From the NCBI RefSeq assembly GCF_040703035.1, contig NZ_CP159996.1, positions 1,770,001 through 1,834,000 of the forward strand: a stretch of 64,000 bases of DNA, given 5' to 3'. Shown one piece after another: positions 15,666 to 24,839 of this stretch (the stretch's first letter is position 1; each line of letters starts with the position of its first letter). The position numbers and the translations under genes are program-made. A model generated the notes under the pieces. The model was not told the origin of the DNA, ran no database searches, and worked only from the letters and a program-made list of their open reading frames with translations. The stretch comes from Terribacillus aidingensis (GTDB taxonomy: Bacteria > Bacillota > Bacilli > Bacillales > Amphibacillaceae).

Positions 15666-17013
15666 ACGTACTTTGCAGAAAACGTGCTTCTGTTGTTGTT
15701 TGTTTCTCGATTTCTTCTTCTTTTCCTGTATTGGCATTTACATAAATTCGGTAAGTTTCGTCATTCCTAGTACCCATTATTTCATAGACGAGTGTTTCTT
15801 CATGGGTATCGTTCTCGATCAAAGCAAGATGAGTCTCCTGAACCTTAACATTTTGATTGAGTTTTTCCGTTGCTTGATCTTCTGTAAGCTTTGGTTTCTG
15901 TAAATCACGCTTATGGTGATTCATAAAATAGTCACGGGCATTATAGCCTAGAATATCTCCATTATCGAGTGCTACTTTCACTTGCACAATATCTGCATAT
16001 ATACGAACGTCGTTTTGGACAGGTACAAAGAAGAAGATACCGACAGAATCATACTGGCTGCTCTGCACCATTTCCATATCCGCCAGTTTCTGCTCTTCCA
16101 AGAAGTCCTGTGCCTTTTGCTGGGCATCGTGCAATCCCAGTTTCGGCTCCTCCCGATCCCGCTGCATCATTAGTGTAAGAATGTGACCGCCTTTTTGACT
16201 GATATCTGCATAGCCGCTTTCGCCATCCTTTTGATAGGAGAGACTATATAGAGGTACATCAGAACCTTTACCTGATTTTCCGCCTTCTATGCCGCTTATC
16301 GTATTCAAATCAAAAGCTTTTGCAGCAACTGTCTTTGCTTGTTTTTGATTGATTCGTTCACCGGTCACGCCTTCAAATTTATGCTCTTCGTTGGAGGCTG
16401 GCAATGCACCGTTATTGAAATCTTTTTCGTCAGAAAATCCTCCTGAGGTATCATCTACATTTTTAAAGCTTGAAATGATGGTATTATCTGAATGATCTGG
16501 TTCATCATCTGATAACGCAAGCTCCACATCAGTCCAGTGCAGGTTATCTCCCAGAACTGTATTTTGGACATTCCGCAGCTCATTTTTAATTTGCCCCGCA
16601 TTATCATGCAGCTTCTCCAAGCGCTGCATTTCTTCTTCAGACAATGGTTCCTTGTCCAAATCCCGGACAGCTGTTTTGTACGTAAAATCACCAATGTTCG
16701 TTAAAAATTTCTCTGTTTTTTCAAATGGTAGTAGTGCTAATGGAAGCTGGCCGACGTCTGTATGTGCTTCAGATGATAAACGCCAGATTTCCGCTAATTG
16801 TGGGGAAAGGGAATCTCTGGAGTTCATTGCCAGTGTCGCTCCGATCTTATCGTGCAGCGTATCAATCCGGTACGTCAGCTCGTGGAAAGAACGCTGATAA
16901 TTATTTTCTGCTTGCATCTTGATATCATTCTTTTCCTGGCGTTCATTATAGCCCCAAAAAGCTGTTCCTGTGAGTGCCAAAGCCAGAACGCCGATAATAA
17001 CCCATTTGTACAT
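15664..17013 (-). CDS. ypeB: germination protein YpeB
   Basis: 449 residues. YpeB localises and stabilises SleB in the dormant spore and is degraded at germination. One N-terminal membrane helix (about 4-21) or uncleaved signal, then a helical region (40-170) and three PepSY-type repeats in the C-terminal half (about 200-260, 290-340, 370-440), ending YRIYVNANTGKEEEIEKQTT. Starts 15 bp after the sleB stop codon, in the conserved sleB-ypeB operon. No convincing sigma-G promoter was found ahead of sleB. Confidence 0.95.
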   Translation of the reverse strand: MYKWVIIGVLALALTGTAFWGYNERQEKNDIKMQAENNYQRSFHELTYRIDTLHDKIGATLAMNSRDSLSPQLAEIWRLSSEAHTDVGQLPLALLPFEKTEKFLTNIGDFTYKTAVRDLDKEPLSEEEMQRLEKLHDNAGQIKNELRNVQNTVLGDNLHWTDVELALSDDEPDHSDNTIISSFKNVDDTSGGFSDEKDFNNGALPASNEEHKFEGVTGERINQKQAKTVAAKAFDLNTISGIEGGKSGKGSDVPLYSLSYQKDGESGYADISQKGGHILTLMMQRDREEPKLGLHDAQQKAQDFLEEQKLADMEMVQSSQYDSVGIFFFVPVQNDVRIYADIVQVKVALDNGDILGYNARDYFMNHHKRDLQKPKLTEDQATEKLNQNVKVQETHLALIENDTHEETLVYEIMGTRNDETYRIYVNANTGKEEEIEKQTTTEARFLQST

Positions 17014-17028
17014 CCTTCGCTCTCCTTT

Positions 17029-17862
17029 CTACATACAGAAAATGTGTTCACCGATCGTTTTAATCTGAGGTCTGCCCCAAATCCATGGCGAAGTTGCCGT
17101 GTTTGGGTTGAAGTAATAAATGGCTCCTCCGGAAGGATCCCAGCCGTTTATTGCATCCAATACTGCTTGTTCCGCTGTTTCATCAGGTGTCAGCCATATT
17201 TGGCCATCTGCAACAGCTGTGAAAGCTCTCGGTTCGAAAATGACACCAGAGATGGTGTTAGGGAAAGAAGGATCTTCCACCCTGTTCAGAATGACTGCTG
17301 CTACTGCTACTTGCCCAACATACGGTTCTCCTCGCGCTTCTCCATGGACAGCATTAGCCATTAGTTTAATATCATTCTGAGAATACCCATTTGGAACATT
17401 GACTGCAGACGTAGTTGGAGCATTAGCATTAGTATTGCCTCCGCCTCCGCCTCCATTACCACGCTTCTTCACCTGATTTTCCTGCGGTGTTCCACCATAA
17501 TAAGTGAATGTATTACCTTCTTGAATCTGACGCATAACGAAGGCTTTGTCGTACTTCGTCATGGAAACTAGCTTGTCTTTCGCCTGCTGGCCTGCAACAC
17601 CGTCAATCTCCATTCCGAATTCATATTGAAAATTACGTAGTGCCCAGTACGTGCTCCACCCGAAAACACCATCAATTGTTTTATTGTAGTATCCTGCATA
17701 TTGTAAGCGAGCTTGCAGTTCCACTACGTCGTCACCTGTGGCTCCATGCTGGATCACCTGATCGGAAAAGGCTTTAGTCTCTACAGGTGCCGATAGGATT
17801 GCGCCTATCAATATCAGACCGGCACATAACAATTTGCAAAGCCGAAACTTTTTACTTTCCAT
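17029..17862 (-). CDS. sleB: spore cortex-lytic enzyme SleB
   Basis: 277 residues. Lytic transglycosylase that degrades cortex peptidoglycan containing muramic lactam during germination. Signal peptide (1-31), peptidoglycan-binding domain (about 36-95, GATGDDVVELQARLQYAGYY), a linker with six glycines, and the SleB hydrolase domain (about 160-277) with NAVHGEARGEPYVGQVAVAA carrying the catalytic Glu. ATG at 17862 has GGAGG upstream. Forms an operon with ypeB. Confidence 0.97.
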   Translation of the reverse strand: MESKKFRLCKLLCAGLILIGAILSAPVETKAFSDQVIQHGATGDDVVELQARLQYAGYYNKTIDGVFGWSTYWALRNFQYEFGMEIDGVAGQQAKDKLVSMTKYDKAFVMRQIQEGNTFTYYGGTPQENQVKKRGNGGGGGGNTNANAPTTSAVNVPNGYSQNDIKLMANAVHGEARGEPYVGQVAVAAVILNRVEDPSFPNTISGVIFEPRAFTAVADGQIWLTPDETAEQAVLDAINGWDPSGGAIYYFNPNTATSPWIWGRPQIKTIGEHIFCM

Positions 17863-17934
17863 CTGTCTTTTTCCTCCAACCTAACTATGATCTGATACCG
17901 ATAGCTTTCTTCTCGTGTGCTCATATTATGCAAC

Positions 17935-17969
17935 AAAAAAAGAGCCAGGCAGATTCACTGCCTGACTCT
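17935..17969 (-). terminator. terminator of prsW
   Basis: Stem AGAGCCAGGCAG (17941-17952)/CTGCCTGACTCT (17958-17969) with one mismatch, loop ATTCA, followed on the minus strand by TTTTTTTG. Confidence 0.85.
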
Positions 17970-17970
17970 T

Positions 17971-18639
17971 TTATTTCGTTGTATGTATCTGTTCAATAGG
18001 ATGCTGAATTGCTGATCGCACTTTACGAAGTCCGATTATCCAAAGGATGATCATGAAGGGAACCAGTACGTAAATCCAGTTGAATGTAACAATCAGTAAA
18101 ATATAATCGTATAATCCGTGCAGCAAAAACGGGATCAGCATCGCTCCGAAAATACGCAAACGAGGATGATAACTGCCGAATTTAGCTCTTCCGAGATAAT
18201 ATCCCATCAGCACTCCAAAAAGAGCATGGGAAGAAACCGGGAAGAGCGCCCGAGTGAAAGCATAGTCTACCCCATGCGCAAATAAGTAGAGTACATTCTC
18301 CACCGTAGCAAAGCCCAAGCTGATACTGACACCATAAATGATCCCATCATATACCGAATCCATCTCAGTGTGCCGGAAAGCTGTGTACAGGAAGATGAAC
18401 CATTTGAAGAACTCTTCCATGAATCCGACAGTGAAAAATGAGTAAACGATCGGATGCGTGCTTAATCCTTCGGCTTTCATCGCATATTGGATGAACATGA
18501 TAGGAAAAACAAGCAGAGCGCCATATAGGAAAGTCCGCAGTACCATGCTGAGCGGCTCGGGCTCCAGACGATCCTTCAAATAGAAGAAGGTGAGAAGCGC
18601 GAGGGCTGGCGCAATAGCTGCGGAAAGGATGGTAAGCAT
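17971..18639 (-). CDS. prsW: intramembrane protease PrsW
   Basis: 222 residues. In B. subtilis PrsW performs site-1 cleavage of anti-sigma factor RsiW to release sigma-W under envelope stress. Multi-pass membrane protein; the conserved glutamate pair FMEEFFKW, the FATVEN motif, SHALFGVLMG and HGLYDY correspond to the PrsW/CPBP-type active-site residues. The ATG at 18639 has AGAGGTG upstream and gives MLTILSAAIAP, matching the B. subtilis start; an in-frame ATG at 18663 is less likely. Confidence 0.93.
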   Translation of the reverse strand: MLTILSAAIAPALALLTFFYLKDRLEPEPLSMVLRTFLYGALLVFPIMFIQYAMKAEGLSTHPIVYSFFTVGFMEEFFKWFIFLYTAFRHTEMDSVYDGIIYGVSISLGFATVENVLYLFAHGVDYAFTRALFPVSSHALFGVLMGYYLGRAKFGSYHPRLRIFGAMLIPFLLHGLYDYILLIVTFNWIYVLVPFMIILWIIGLRKVRSAIQHPIEQIHTTK

Positions 18640-18739
18640 GATAGCACCTCTTCCAACTAACAATCTTCCCTTATCGTACCATGTGGTCTATTTTTTTGGA
18701 ATATGTTACTGGAAAGAACCAGGAAATAATTCCTGCGGT

Positions 18740-19702
18740 CTATATAAGCCTGTCGGTCTGATCCGATGCCAAAGCAACAGCAAGCTCGATTCGGGCTTTC
18801 TTACTATCTTGATCCTTTCCTAACAGAACACCAGCCTTATACAGATCATAGGCACTTCCCTCATAATCATATGTCGTATAGACATTACCTTCTTCAGAAG
18901 CAGTCGTTAGAATGATTTTGATACCATCCTGTAAGGCTTGAAGGATTTCTTCTTTCATTTTTGGAGCTACTTGTCCTCGCCCAACGCCCTCTAAGACAAT
19001 GCCTTTTACCCCTGCTTCACGCGCTGCTTTAAGAAATTTGCCGTCCGCCTGCAGATAGCACTTGATAATATCCACGTCAGGAAGCCTGCTTTTCAGCTCA
19101 TACGTATTCCGTTTGACCGGTTTTTGATAGAGATACACTTTATCATTGTCAATAATACCTAAATATCCGAACCCGAAAGCATTGAAGCCTTGGATATTGG
19201 AGGCATGCTCTTTTTTAACATATTTTGCTGGGAAAATACGCTCATTGAAGACAACAACAGTTCCGCAATCCAACAATTGGTCATCAAAAGCTGTCAGAAC
19301 AGCGTGGCGCAGGTTGATGAACACATCAGAACCAAGTTCGTGGATAGCACGCTGTGAACCTGTGACGACAACTGGACGGGCATCCGCTATGGTCAAATCA
19401 AGGAAATAAGCCGTTTCCTCCAGCGAATCTGTGCCATGTGTGACAACAACCCCTTGGACTTGCGGATCCTTTAGCTGCTGTTCGATTATTTCTTTTAATG
19501 ACAGCAGGTCATCAAACGTAATGTGCATACTCGGTTTCTGAAGTGCACTTACCACTTTGACTTCGATATGATCCGGCAGATCAATTTGGCTGCGCAGTTC
19601 CTCACCCGTCATTTCACCGGATGCAAGTTTTCCGCTTTCTTCATTCGGAACACTGGCAATTGTGCCGCCAGTAGTGATCAATACAACTTTCCCTTTTTTC
19701 AT
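18740..19702 (-). CDS. ansA: type I L-asparaginase
   Basis: 320 residues. Hydrolyses asparagine to aspartate and ammonia, cytoplasmic (no signal peptide). First catalytic threonine in TTGGTIAS (10-17), second in VVTHGTDSLEETAYFL. Length and VTGSQRAIHELGSD favour an asparaginase over a glutaminase-asparaginase, but specificity cannot be settled from sequence. It lies between prsW and ypdA, where B. subtilis has no asparaginase gene, so it is not the ansAB operon gene by position. Ribosome site GAAAGGAAG. Confidence 0.9.
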   Translation of the reverse strand: MKKGKVVLITTGGTIASVPNEESGKLASGEMTGEELRSQIDLPDHIEVKVVSALQKPSMHITFDDLLSLKEIIEQQLKDPQVQGVVVTHGTDSLEETAYFLDLTIADARPVVVTGSQRAIHELGSDVFINLRHAVLTAFDDQLLDCGTVVVFNERIFPAKYVKKEHASNIQGFNAFGFGYLGIIDNDKVYLYQKPVKRNTYELKSRLPDVDIIKCYLQADGKFLKAAREAGVKGIVLEGVGRGQVAPKMKEEILQALQDGIKIILTTASEEGNVYTTYDYEGSAYDLYKAGVLLGKDQDSKKARIELAVALASDQTDRLI

Positions 19703-19716
19703 CTATTTTCTTCCTT

Positions 19717-20694
19717 TCAGTTACGCGAAGCAATTGATTGGGCAATCTGTCCACCATGGAAACGTCCATTTTCGATGAATACTTCGTTATTATTATTCCC
19801 AGCTGCGATTACTCCCGCAATGAAAATACCCGGTACGTTCGACTCCATCGTTTCCGGATCATAGTCAGGCTTTCCTGTTTCTGGATGAATGGAGATACCC
19901 ATGCTTTGCAGTAGCTTCAGATCGGGCCGGTACCCAGTCATCGCAAAAACGAAATCAGCGTCGACCGATTGAGTCTCGCCTTCTGCTTCATAAATAACCT
20001 GTGTATCGGTGATCTCTTTAATATGTGCATTGAATCTATGGTCGATGTATCCATTACGAGCCAATGATTCGTATTCTGGCAGGATCCAAGGCTTTACACT
20101 TTTGGAATATGTACTGCCGCGATAGAGTGCTGTAATATTCGCACCTGCTTTATGAAGTTCTAACACAGCATCGACGGCGGAATTTTTCCCGCCAATTACC
20201 GTCACATTTTTACCGAAATAAGGATGAGCTTCTTTAAAATAATGGAATACGTGCGGCTGATTCTCACCAGGCACATTCATCAAGTAAGGCTGATCGTAGT
20301 ATCCGGTTGCTACAATAACATAATCTGCTTTATAGTGTTTTTCTTCCTCCTTTATCGTCTTCGTAGTTAACGTAAAGTCATGAACACTTCCAGACACTTG
20401 CATCACTCGCTCGAAAGTATGTATACGCAAATTCTGTCGCTGAGCAACTGTTCGATAATAAGCCAGCGCCTGGTTCCTGACAGGTTTCTTCATTTCGGTA
20501 ACAAATGCTATATCGCCTACCTCCAGCCGTTCACTGGAGCTGAAGAAGGTCTGGTGGGTAGGATAGTTATAAATTGAATTTACGACATTGCCTTTTTCGA
20601 TAAGAAGCGGTTCGATACCAACTTTTTGCAGCTCAATTGCTGCGGATAATCCGCATGGACCGGCTCCTATAATGATTGCTTGTTCTTTTTGCAT
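19717..20694 (-). CDS. ypdA: YpdA-family bacillithiol disulfide reductase
   Basis: 325 residues. FAD/NADPH-dependent reductase that regenerates bacillithiol from its disulfide (Bdr). FAD motif GAGPCGLSAA (10-19) includes Cys14, the cysteine conserved in YpdA proteins; second dinucleotide site VIGGKNSAVDA; C-terminal GIFIAGVIAAGNNNNEVFIE binds FAD. Only 14 bp separate it from the asparaginase gene. Presence suggests a bacillithiol-making organism, as expected in Bacillaceae. Confidence 0.93.
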   Translation of the reverse strand: MQKEQAIIIGAGPCGLSAAIELQKVGIEPLLIEKGNVVNSIYNYPTHQTFFSSSERLEVGDIAFVTEMKKPVRNQALAYYRTVAQRQNLRIHTFERVMQVSGSVHDFTLTTKTIKEEEKHYKADYVIVATGYYDQPYLMNVPGENQPHVFHYFKEAHPYFGKNVTVIGGKNSAVDAVLELHKAGANITALYRGSTYSKSVKPWILPEYESLARNGYIDHRFNAHIKEITDTQVIYEAEGETQSVDADFVFAMTGYRPDLKLLQSMGISIHPETGKPDYDPETMESNVPGIFIAGVIAAGNNNNEVFIENGRFHGGQIAQSIASRN

Positions 20695-20735
20695 TGTACT
20701 GCTCCTTTCTATCCCTCTTCCCGAGAAAAGAGAAA

Positions 20736-20766
20736 GCTCTTATCCTTTTTGTTTCAGGATAAGAGC
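20736..20766 (-). terminator. terminator of gudB
   Basis: Perfect 11-bp stem GCTCTTATCCT (20736-20746)/AGGATAAGAGC (20756-20766). The following T-run on the minus strand is imperfect (TTTCTCTTTTC). Confidence 0.65.
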
Positions 20767-20782
20767 ATAATTTCCATTATGA

Positions 20783-22054
20783 TTAGATCCAGCCTCTGAA
20801 TCTGGATGCTTCCGCCATTTTCCGGACACCTACCATGTATGCAGCCAGTCGCATATCGACCCGTCTAGTTTGTGCAGTCTGGTATACATTTTGGAACCCT
20901 TTCAGCATCACTTTCTCTAATCTTTCTTCTACTTCCTGCTCCGTCCAATAAAAGCCCTGATTGTTCTGCACCCATTCAAAATAGGAGACCGTCACACCGC
21001 CTGCCGATGCAAGCACATCCGGAACTATCAAGATACCGCGTTCGGTCAAGATCTTGGTCGCTTCAAACGTTGTCGGTCCATTTGCAGCTTCAATCACAAT
21101 CTGAGCTTTAATTTTATGTGCATTGTCTTTGGTAATTTGGTTTTCTACCGCAGCTGGTACAAGTATATCGCAATCAAGCTCCAATAATTCCTGGTTGGAA
21201 ATTGTAGACTTGAACAAGTTGGTCACTGTTCCGAAACTGTCCCGTCGATCAAGCAAATAGTCGATATCCAGGCCATCCGGGTCATGAAGCGCCCCGTAAG
21301 CATCTGAAATACCGATTACCTTAGCGCCAGCTTCGTGCATGAATTTAGCTAGGTAACTGCCAGCATTTCCGAAGCCTTGAATGACAACACGTGCTCCTTC
21401 GATTCTGATGCCTCGCTGCTTGGCAGCTTCCTTCAAGCAGATTGTCACGCCTTTAGCTGTAGCTGTTTCCCTGCCATGTGAACCTCCCAATACAATCGGC
21501 TTTCCGGTGATGAACCCTGGATTGTTGAATTCATCCATCCTGCTGTATTCGTCCATCATCCATGCCATTATCTGAGAGTTGGTCATCACATCCGGTGCTG
21601 GTATGTCCTTCGTCGGACCGACAATCTGACTGATTGCCCGTACATATCCACGGCTGACACCTTCCAGCTCCCGAAAACTCATTTCACGGGGATCACAGAT
21701 GATACCGCCTTTACCGCCTCCATAAGGTAAGTCGACGATACCCGCTTTCAGACTCATCCAAATGGACAATGCTTTTACTTCATTCTCGCTCACTTCCGGA
21801 TGGAAACGAACGCCACCCTTGGTTGGACCAACTGCATCGTTATGCTGAGCCCTGTACCCTGTGAATATCTTCGTACTGCCATCGTCCATTCGAACTGGAA
21901 TACGGACTGTCATTAACCGCACTGGTTCTTTCAGTAATTCATAGACTTCCTCGGGATAGCCAAGTTTCTGCAAAGCCGTTTGTACGACCCTCTGTGTCGA
22001 TTCTAATACGTCCCTATGCTTGTTGTTGGTAGATTCCGCAGCGTTGTCGGCCAC
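20783..22054 (-). CDS. gudB: NAD-specific glutamate dehydrogenase
   Basis: 423 residues. Catabolic glutamate dehydrogenase, oxidises glutamate to 2-oxoglutarate. PVRMDDGSTKIFTGYRAQHN, the catalytic Lys region LPYGGGKGGIICDP, and Rossmann GFGNAGSYLA are intact and almost identical to GudB/RocG. Start GTG at 22054 with AGGAGGT nine bases upstream yields MADNAAESTNN, matching family length. The 9-bp duplication that inactivates GudB in laboratory B. subtilis is not present. Neighbour of ypdA and mecB as in B. subtilis. Confidence 0.95.
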   Translation of the reverse strand: MADNAAESTNNKHRDVLESTQRVVQTALQKLGYPEEVYELLKEPVRLMTVRIPVRMDDGSTKIFTGYRAQHNDAVGPTKGGVRFHPEVSENEVKALSIWMSLKAGIVDLPYGGGKGGIICDPREMSFRELEGVSRGYVRAISQIVGPTKDIPAPDVMTNSQIMAWMMDEYSRMDEFNNPGFITGKPIVLGGSHGRETATAKGVTICLKEAAKQRGIRIEGARVVIQGFGNAGSYLAKFMHEAGAKVIGISDAYGALHDPDGLDIDYLLDRRDSFGTVTNLFKSTISNQELLELDCDILVPAAVENQITKDNAHKIKAQIVIEAANGPTTFEATKILTERGILIVPDVLASAGGVTVSYFEWVQNNQGFYWTEQEVEERLEKVMLKGFQNVYQTAQTRRVDMRLAAYMVGVRKMAEASRFRGWI

Positions 22055-22170
22055 TGTTCTGTACCTCCTAAATGTTTCCCCATCTTGTTTAGCGATATTA
22101 CCACATCGAATCTTCACCTCCATTCTAACAAAAAAGCAGCCAGATGGATAATGAGAAACGTGTATTTAAT

Positions 22171-22207
22171 CAAAAATCAAAAAGATACCGGCGGATGCTC
22201 CGGTATC
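22171..22207 (-). terminator. terminator of mecB
   Basis: Stem GATACCGG (22184-22191)/CCGGTATC (22200-22207), loop CGGATGCT, followed on the minus strand by TTTTTGATTTTTG. Confidence 0.85.
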
Positions 22208-22216
22208 TTCGGCAAC

Positions 22217-22798
22217 TTATGCAAAATACGTGCAGATCTGCCGTATTGCATCCTTATCGAAAATCTTTTTGCCGTATTCATTCAGCCGAACCGAGGTAAC
22301 AATACTCGGGTTAGCGAATTCCGACATGACTGCAATCAAGTTTTCCCGCGCTGCAGGATGGAGCAGCGTTCGAATTTCCATATAGTAAAGATCGTTCATA
22401 AAGTACACAGCGGCATCTTCAATGCCGATTTGGTCCAGCTGACGTGAAACGCTGATGATGTCCTCAAAATCTGTGAATGAGAAGATAAGCTCCCTGCTTT
22501 CGTCAAGTGTCACTTTCATCTCGATATAATCCTCTTCTTCTTCGAAGTCTTCCGTCTGTGGATACTGTGTTACGATGATCTGCATCCCTTGTGCTTGAAG
22601 AATATGCACTTGAACAAGAAGTGTGCCTTCCAATTCGAAGCCCAATTCATCGCTTGCTTCATACATCATATCGTGAAAAAGCTGATGAACGCCTGGAAGA
22701 TCATGCCACAGATCTTCTTTAGTCAAGCCTCTCTCGATTAAATCGTCGAAGGTAAGAAAGATCTTGAATTGATTTAATGAAACGCGCTCTAACTTCAT
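22217..22798 (-). CDS. mecB: MecA/MecB-family ClpC adaptor protein
   Basis: 193 residues. Adaptor that targets substrates to the ClpCP protease and activates ClpC. N-terminal substrate-binding part starts MKLERVSLNQFKIFLTFDDL and the C-terminal ClpC-binding part begins about residue 95 after an acidic stretch EDFEEEEDYIEMK. Position next to gudB corresponds to B. subtilis ypbH (mecB), the paralogue of MecA. The ATG at 22798 is seven bases from AGGGGG; the GTG one codon earlier is too close. Confidence 0.9.
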   Translation of the reverse strand: MKLERVSLNQFKIFLTFDDLIERGLTKEDLWHDLPGVHQLFHDMMYEASDELGFELEGTLLVQVHILQAQGMQIIVTQYPQTEDFEEEEDYIEMKVTLDESRELIFSFTDFEDIISVSRQLDQIGIEDAAVYFMNDLYYMEIRTLLHPAARENLIAVMSEFANPSIVTSVRLNEYGKKIFDKDAIRQICTYFA

Positions 22799-22992
22799 CA
22801 CTTTTCCCCCTTGGATGCCATTCTAGATATAGATAGCATATGATTCGCTTTATGTTTTGTACGCGGCACTCTCCCAATGGGAGCGTCCATTTTCGTGATA
22901 GTTTACAACCTCGAACAGAAAGGATTTGTACGTATAGTTAGTATATTAATCTTTGAGTTAAAAATACCCTTGTTGTCCAAACTGAAAACGGA

Positions 22993-23292
22993 CTAAAATA
23001 GGGCTGGTATCGACAGCGGCACATCTGCGTACAACAGAATAAATCCTATTACTGCCAGCACGATGACCGTCAGGAGGATGAACCTGGCAATACCTCCATT
23101 CCAGCGCAGGCGGAAGCTTGTCCGCTGCCCGTCATGGACTGTCCGGCGTGGGGGTAAATTAAGAACATCGATACGCTGAACTGCTGGTTCCGATTCTTCT
23201 TGATCGGGTTTAAATTCCTCGGCACCCTGAGTCTGTGTCACGGATGCCACCAGCTCCTCCAGATTCTGATCCTTCTCTTCTGTCTTTGCCAT
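22993..23292 (-). CDS. short YpbE-like single-pass membrane protein
   Basis: 99 residues. Acidic, Gln/Glu-rich N-terminal half (about 1-45), then VLNLPPRRTVHDGQ, and one strong membrane helix (about 69-90) followed by only about ten residues. In B. subtilis the gene next to recQ is ypbE, a LysM protein with a similar cytoplasmic LPPR-type segment before its membrane helix; here the extracellular LysM part is missing. The 194 bp downstream contain no LysM remnant. Starts 26 bp downstream of the recQ stop. Homology to YpbE is inferred from position and layout. Function unknown. Confidence 0.6.
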   Translation of the reverse strand: MAKTEEKDQNLEELVASVTQTQGAEEFKPDQEESEPAVQRIDVLNLPPRRTVHDGQRTSFRLRWNGGIARFILLTVIVLAVIGFILLYADVPLSIPALF

Positions 23293-23318
23293 GAAGTGTC
23301 CATCCTTCCATTTCCGTT

Positions 23319-24839
23319 TTACTGCTGCAGGAGGTGATACAGCTGCTCCCGCCAGCCAGTACGTTCCGGCTGTGCATTCATCAAACCTGCCTGCCATTCC
23401 GCAAGGGTATCACCGCAATTATCGCAGCATCTGCCTTTTGCTGGGCGCACTTCAGACTGAAAGTCAGCAAAAAGCACTTGGCGTCTGCATGTATCTGTAT
23501 AAACCCATTCCTTCATACGCTGCAGCTGCTTCAGCTTATGCCTTTTCCTGTCTCCAACAAACTTCTCTATCTGGTTAAGGAATTCCTTCCAGGCATTTGC
23601 CTTATAATGCAGATGATTTCCCTTAACTATATCATGTTTCTCCATTTGATAAAGTAAAAATCGCCATTGCGTCTCACTAATCGGAATATGCTGGATGAGC
23701 AGCTCGTAAGATGGAAGTTCTGTCTGACCTGCTTTTACGCGCTGATAAAGGAAACGCAGCATTTGCTGAATCGAAGCTTGCTCTGGAAGGTCCTGCTCAA
23801 TCAGATGGATGGGTATTTGCCAATCGCCTGGACTATAAAGAACAACACTTACACTTTCCTCGCCATCACGTCCCGCTCTGCCGACCTCCTGAATGAAAGA
23901 TTCCTTATCACTTGGCAAATGATAATGAACGATCAGACGAACATCTTCTTTATCCACTCCCATACCAAATGCACTCGTACAGCAGATGATTTGCAGCTGG
24001 CCGGCAAGGAACTGCTGCTGGATCAATATCCTGTCTTCATTCTCCATGCCTCCGTGATAGTACGCACACGGCATGTCCGGCATATTTGCCCGAATGATAG
24101 CTGCCGTACTTTCGGCCATATTTCGACTTGAAAAATAAATGATTGTCGGAGCTTGAATCTTTCTCAGCAAAGCTAGCATCGTTTCATTCTTTTCCTGCTG
24201 GTCCTGTACTTCCTTGACGAAGTAAGAGATATTTTCCCGATCCATCGGATAGATATGTTTATCCATGTCCAAATCCCCAAGCAAATGCTGAATATCCGCT
24301 TGGACTTCTGGAGTAGCAGTTCCCGTCAATGCAAGTACTGGCGGACTGCCCAGGTTTCGGATCACTTCTGCCAAGCGAAGGTAATCCGTCCGGAATTCCT
24401 GCCCCCACTGCGAAATACAATGGGCTTCATCCACTACAAACATTTGTATATGCAGTGTCTGCAGACGATTAATCAGGAATTCGTTTTGCAGCATCTCCGG
24501 AGAAACATACAGCAGATCGTAATGCTGAAGTTTCCGCATGATCTGCTGCTTGTCTTCAAAATCGAGAAAACTATTCAGTGCAGCCACTCGCTTGAAACCT
24601 CTGGCACGCAGCTGTTTCACTTGATCTTCCATCAGAGACAGGAGGGGAGAAACAACAATGACTTGTCCGCTCCGCATGAAAGCAGGCAGCTGATAACAGA
24701 TAGATTTCCCCGTTCCTGTCGGCAAAACTCCCAATGTATGATGGTTTTCTAGGACACTGCCTAGTATTTCCTCCTGCCCAGTACGGAACTGATCGTAGCC
24801 ATAGAACTTCTGCAATGCCTTTTGCAAATCTGCTTTCAT
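23319..24839 (-). CDS. recQ: ATP-dependent DNA helicase RecQ (short, RecS type)
   Basis: 506 residues. 3'-5' superfamily 2 helicase in recombination and replication-fork repair. Walker A LPTGTGKSICYQLPA, DEAH box FVVDEAHCISQWG, helicase C motifs STAFGMGVDKEDVR-like (CTSAFGMGVDKEDV) and QEVGRAGRDGE, and the zinc-binding cysteines CRRQVL...CCDNCG. It ends soon after the zinc region, with no HRDC domain, which is the size of B. subtilis RecS rather than RecQ. Start ATG overlaps the ypbB stop by four bases (ATGA). Confidence 0.94.
   Translation of the reverse strand: MKADLQKALQKFYGYDQFRTGQEEILGSVLENHHTLGVLPTGTGKSICYQLPAFMRSGQVIVVSPLLSLMEDQVKQLRARGFKRVAALNSFLDFEDKQQIMRKLQHYDLLYVSPEMLQNEFLINRLQTLHIQMFVVDEAHCISQWGQEFRTDYLRLAEVIRNLGSPPVLALTGTATPEVQADIQHLLGDLDMDKHIYPMDRENISYFVKEVQDQQEKNETMLALLRKIQAPTIIYFSSRNMAESTAAIIRANMPDMPCAYYHGGMENEDRILIQQQFLAGQLQIICCTSAFGMGVDKEDVRLIVHYHLPSDKESFIQEVGRAGRDGEESVSVVLYSPGDWQIPIHLIEQDLPEQASIQQMLRFLYQRVKAGQTELPSYELLIQHIPISETQWRFLLYQMEKHDIVKGNHLHYKANAWKEFLNQIEKFVGDRKRHKLKQLQRMKEWVYTDTCRRQVLFADFQSEVRPAKGRCCDNCGDTLAEWQAGLMNAQPERTGWREQLYHLLQQ

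Noticed and set aside
17863..17935. Sigma-G promoter of sleB-ypeB
   Set aside because: CATAGTT and GCATA elements occur but not with acceptable spacing; no confident call was made.
20783..22054. Inactivating duplication as in B. subtilis 168 gudB
   Set aside because: The coding sequence is uninterrupted and no tandem 9-bp repeat was seen in the active-site region.
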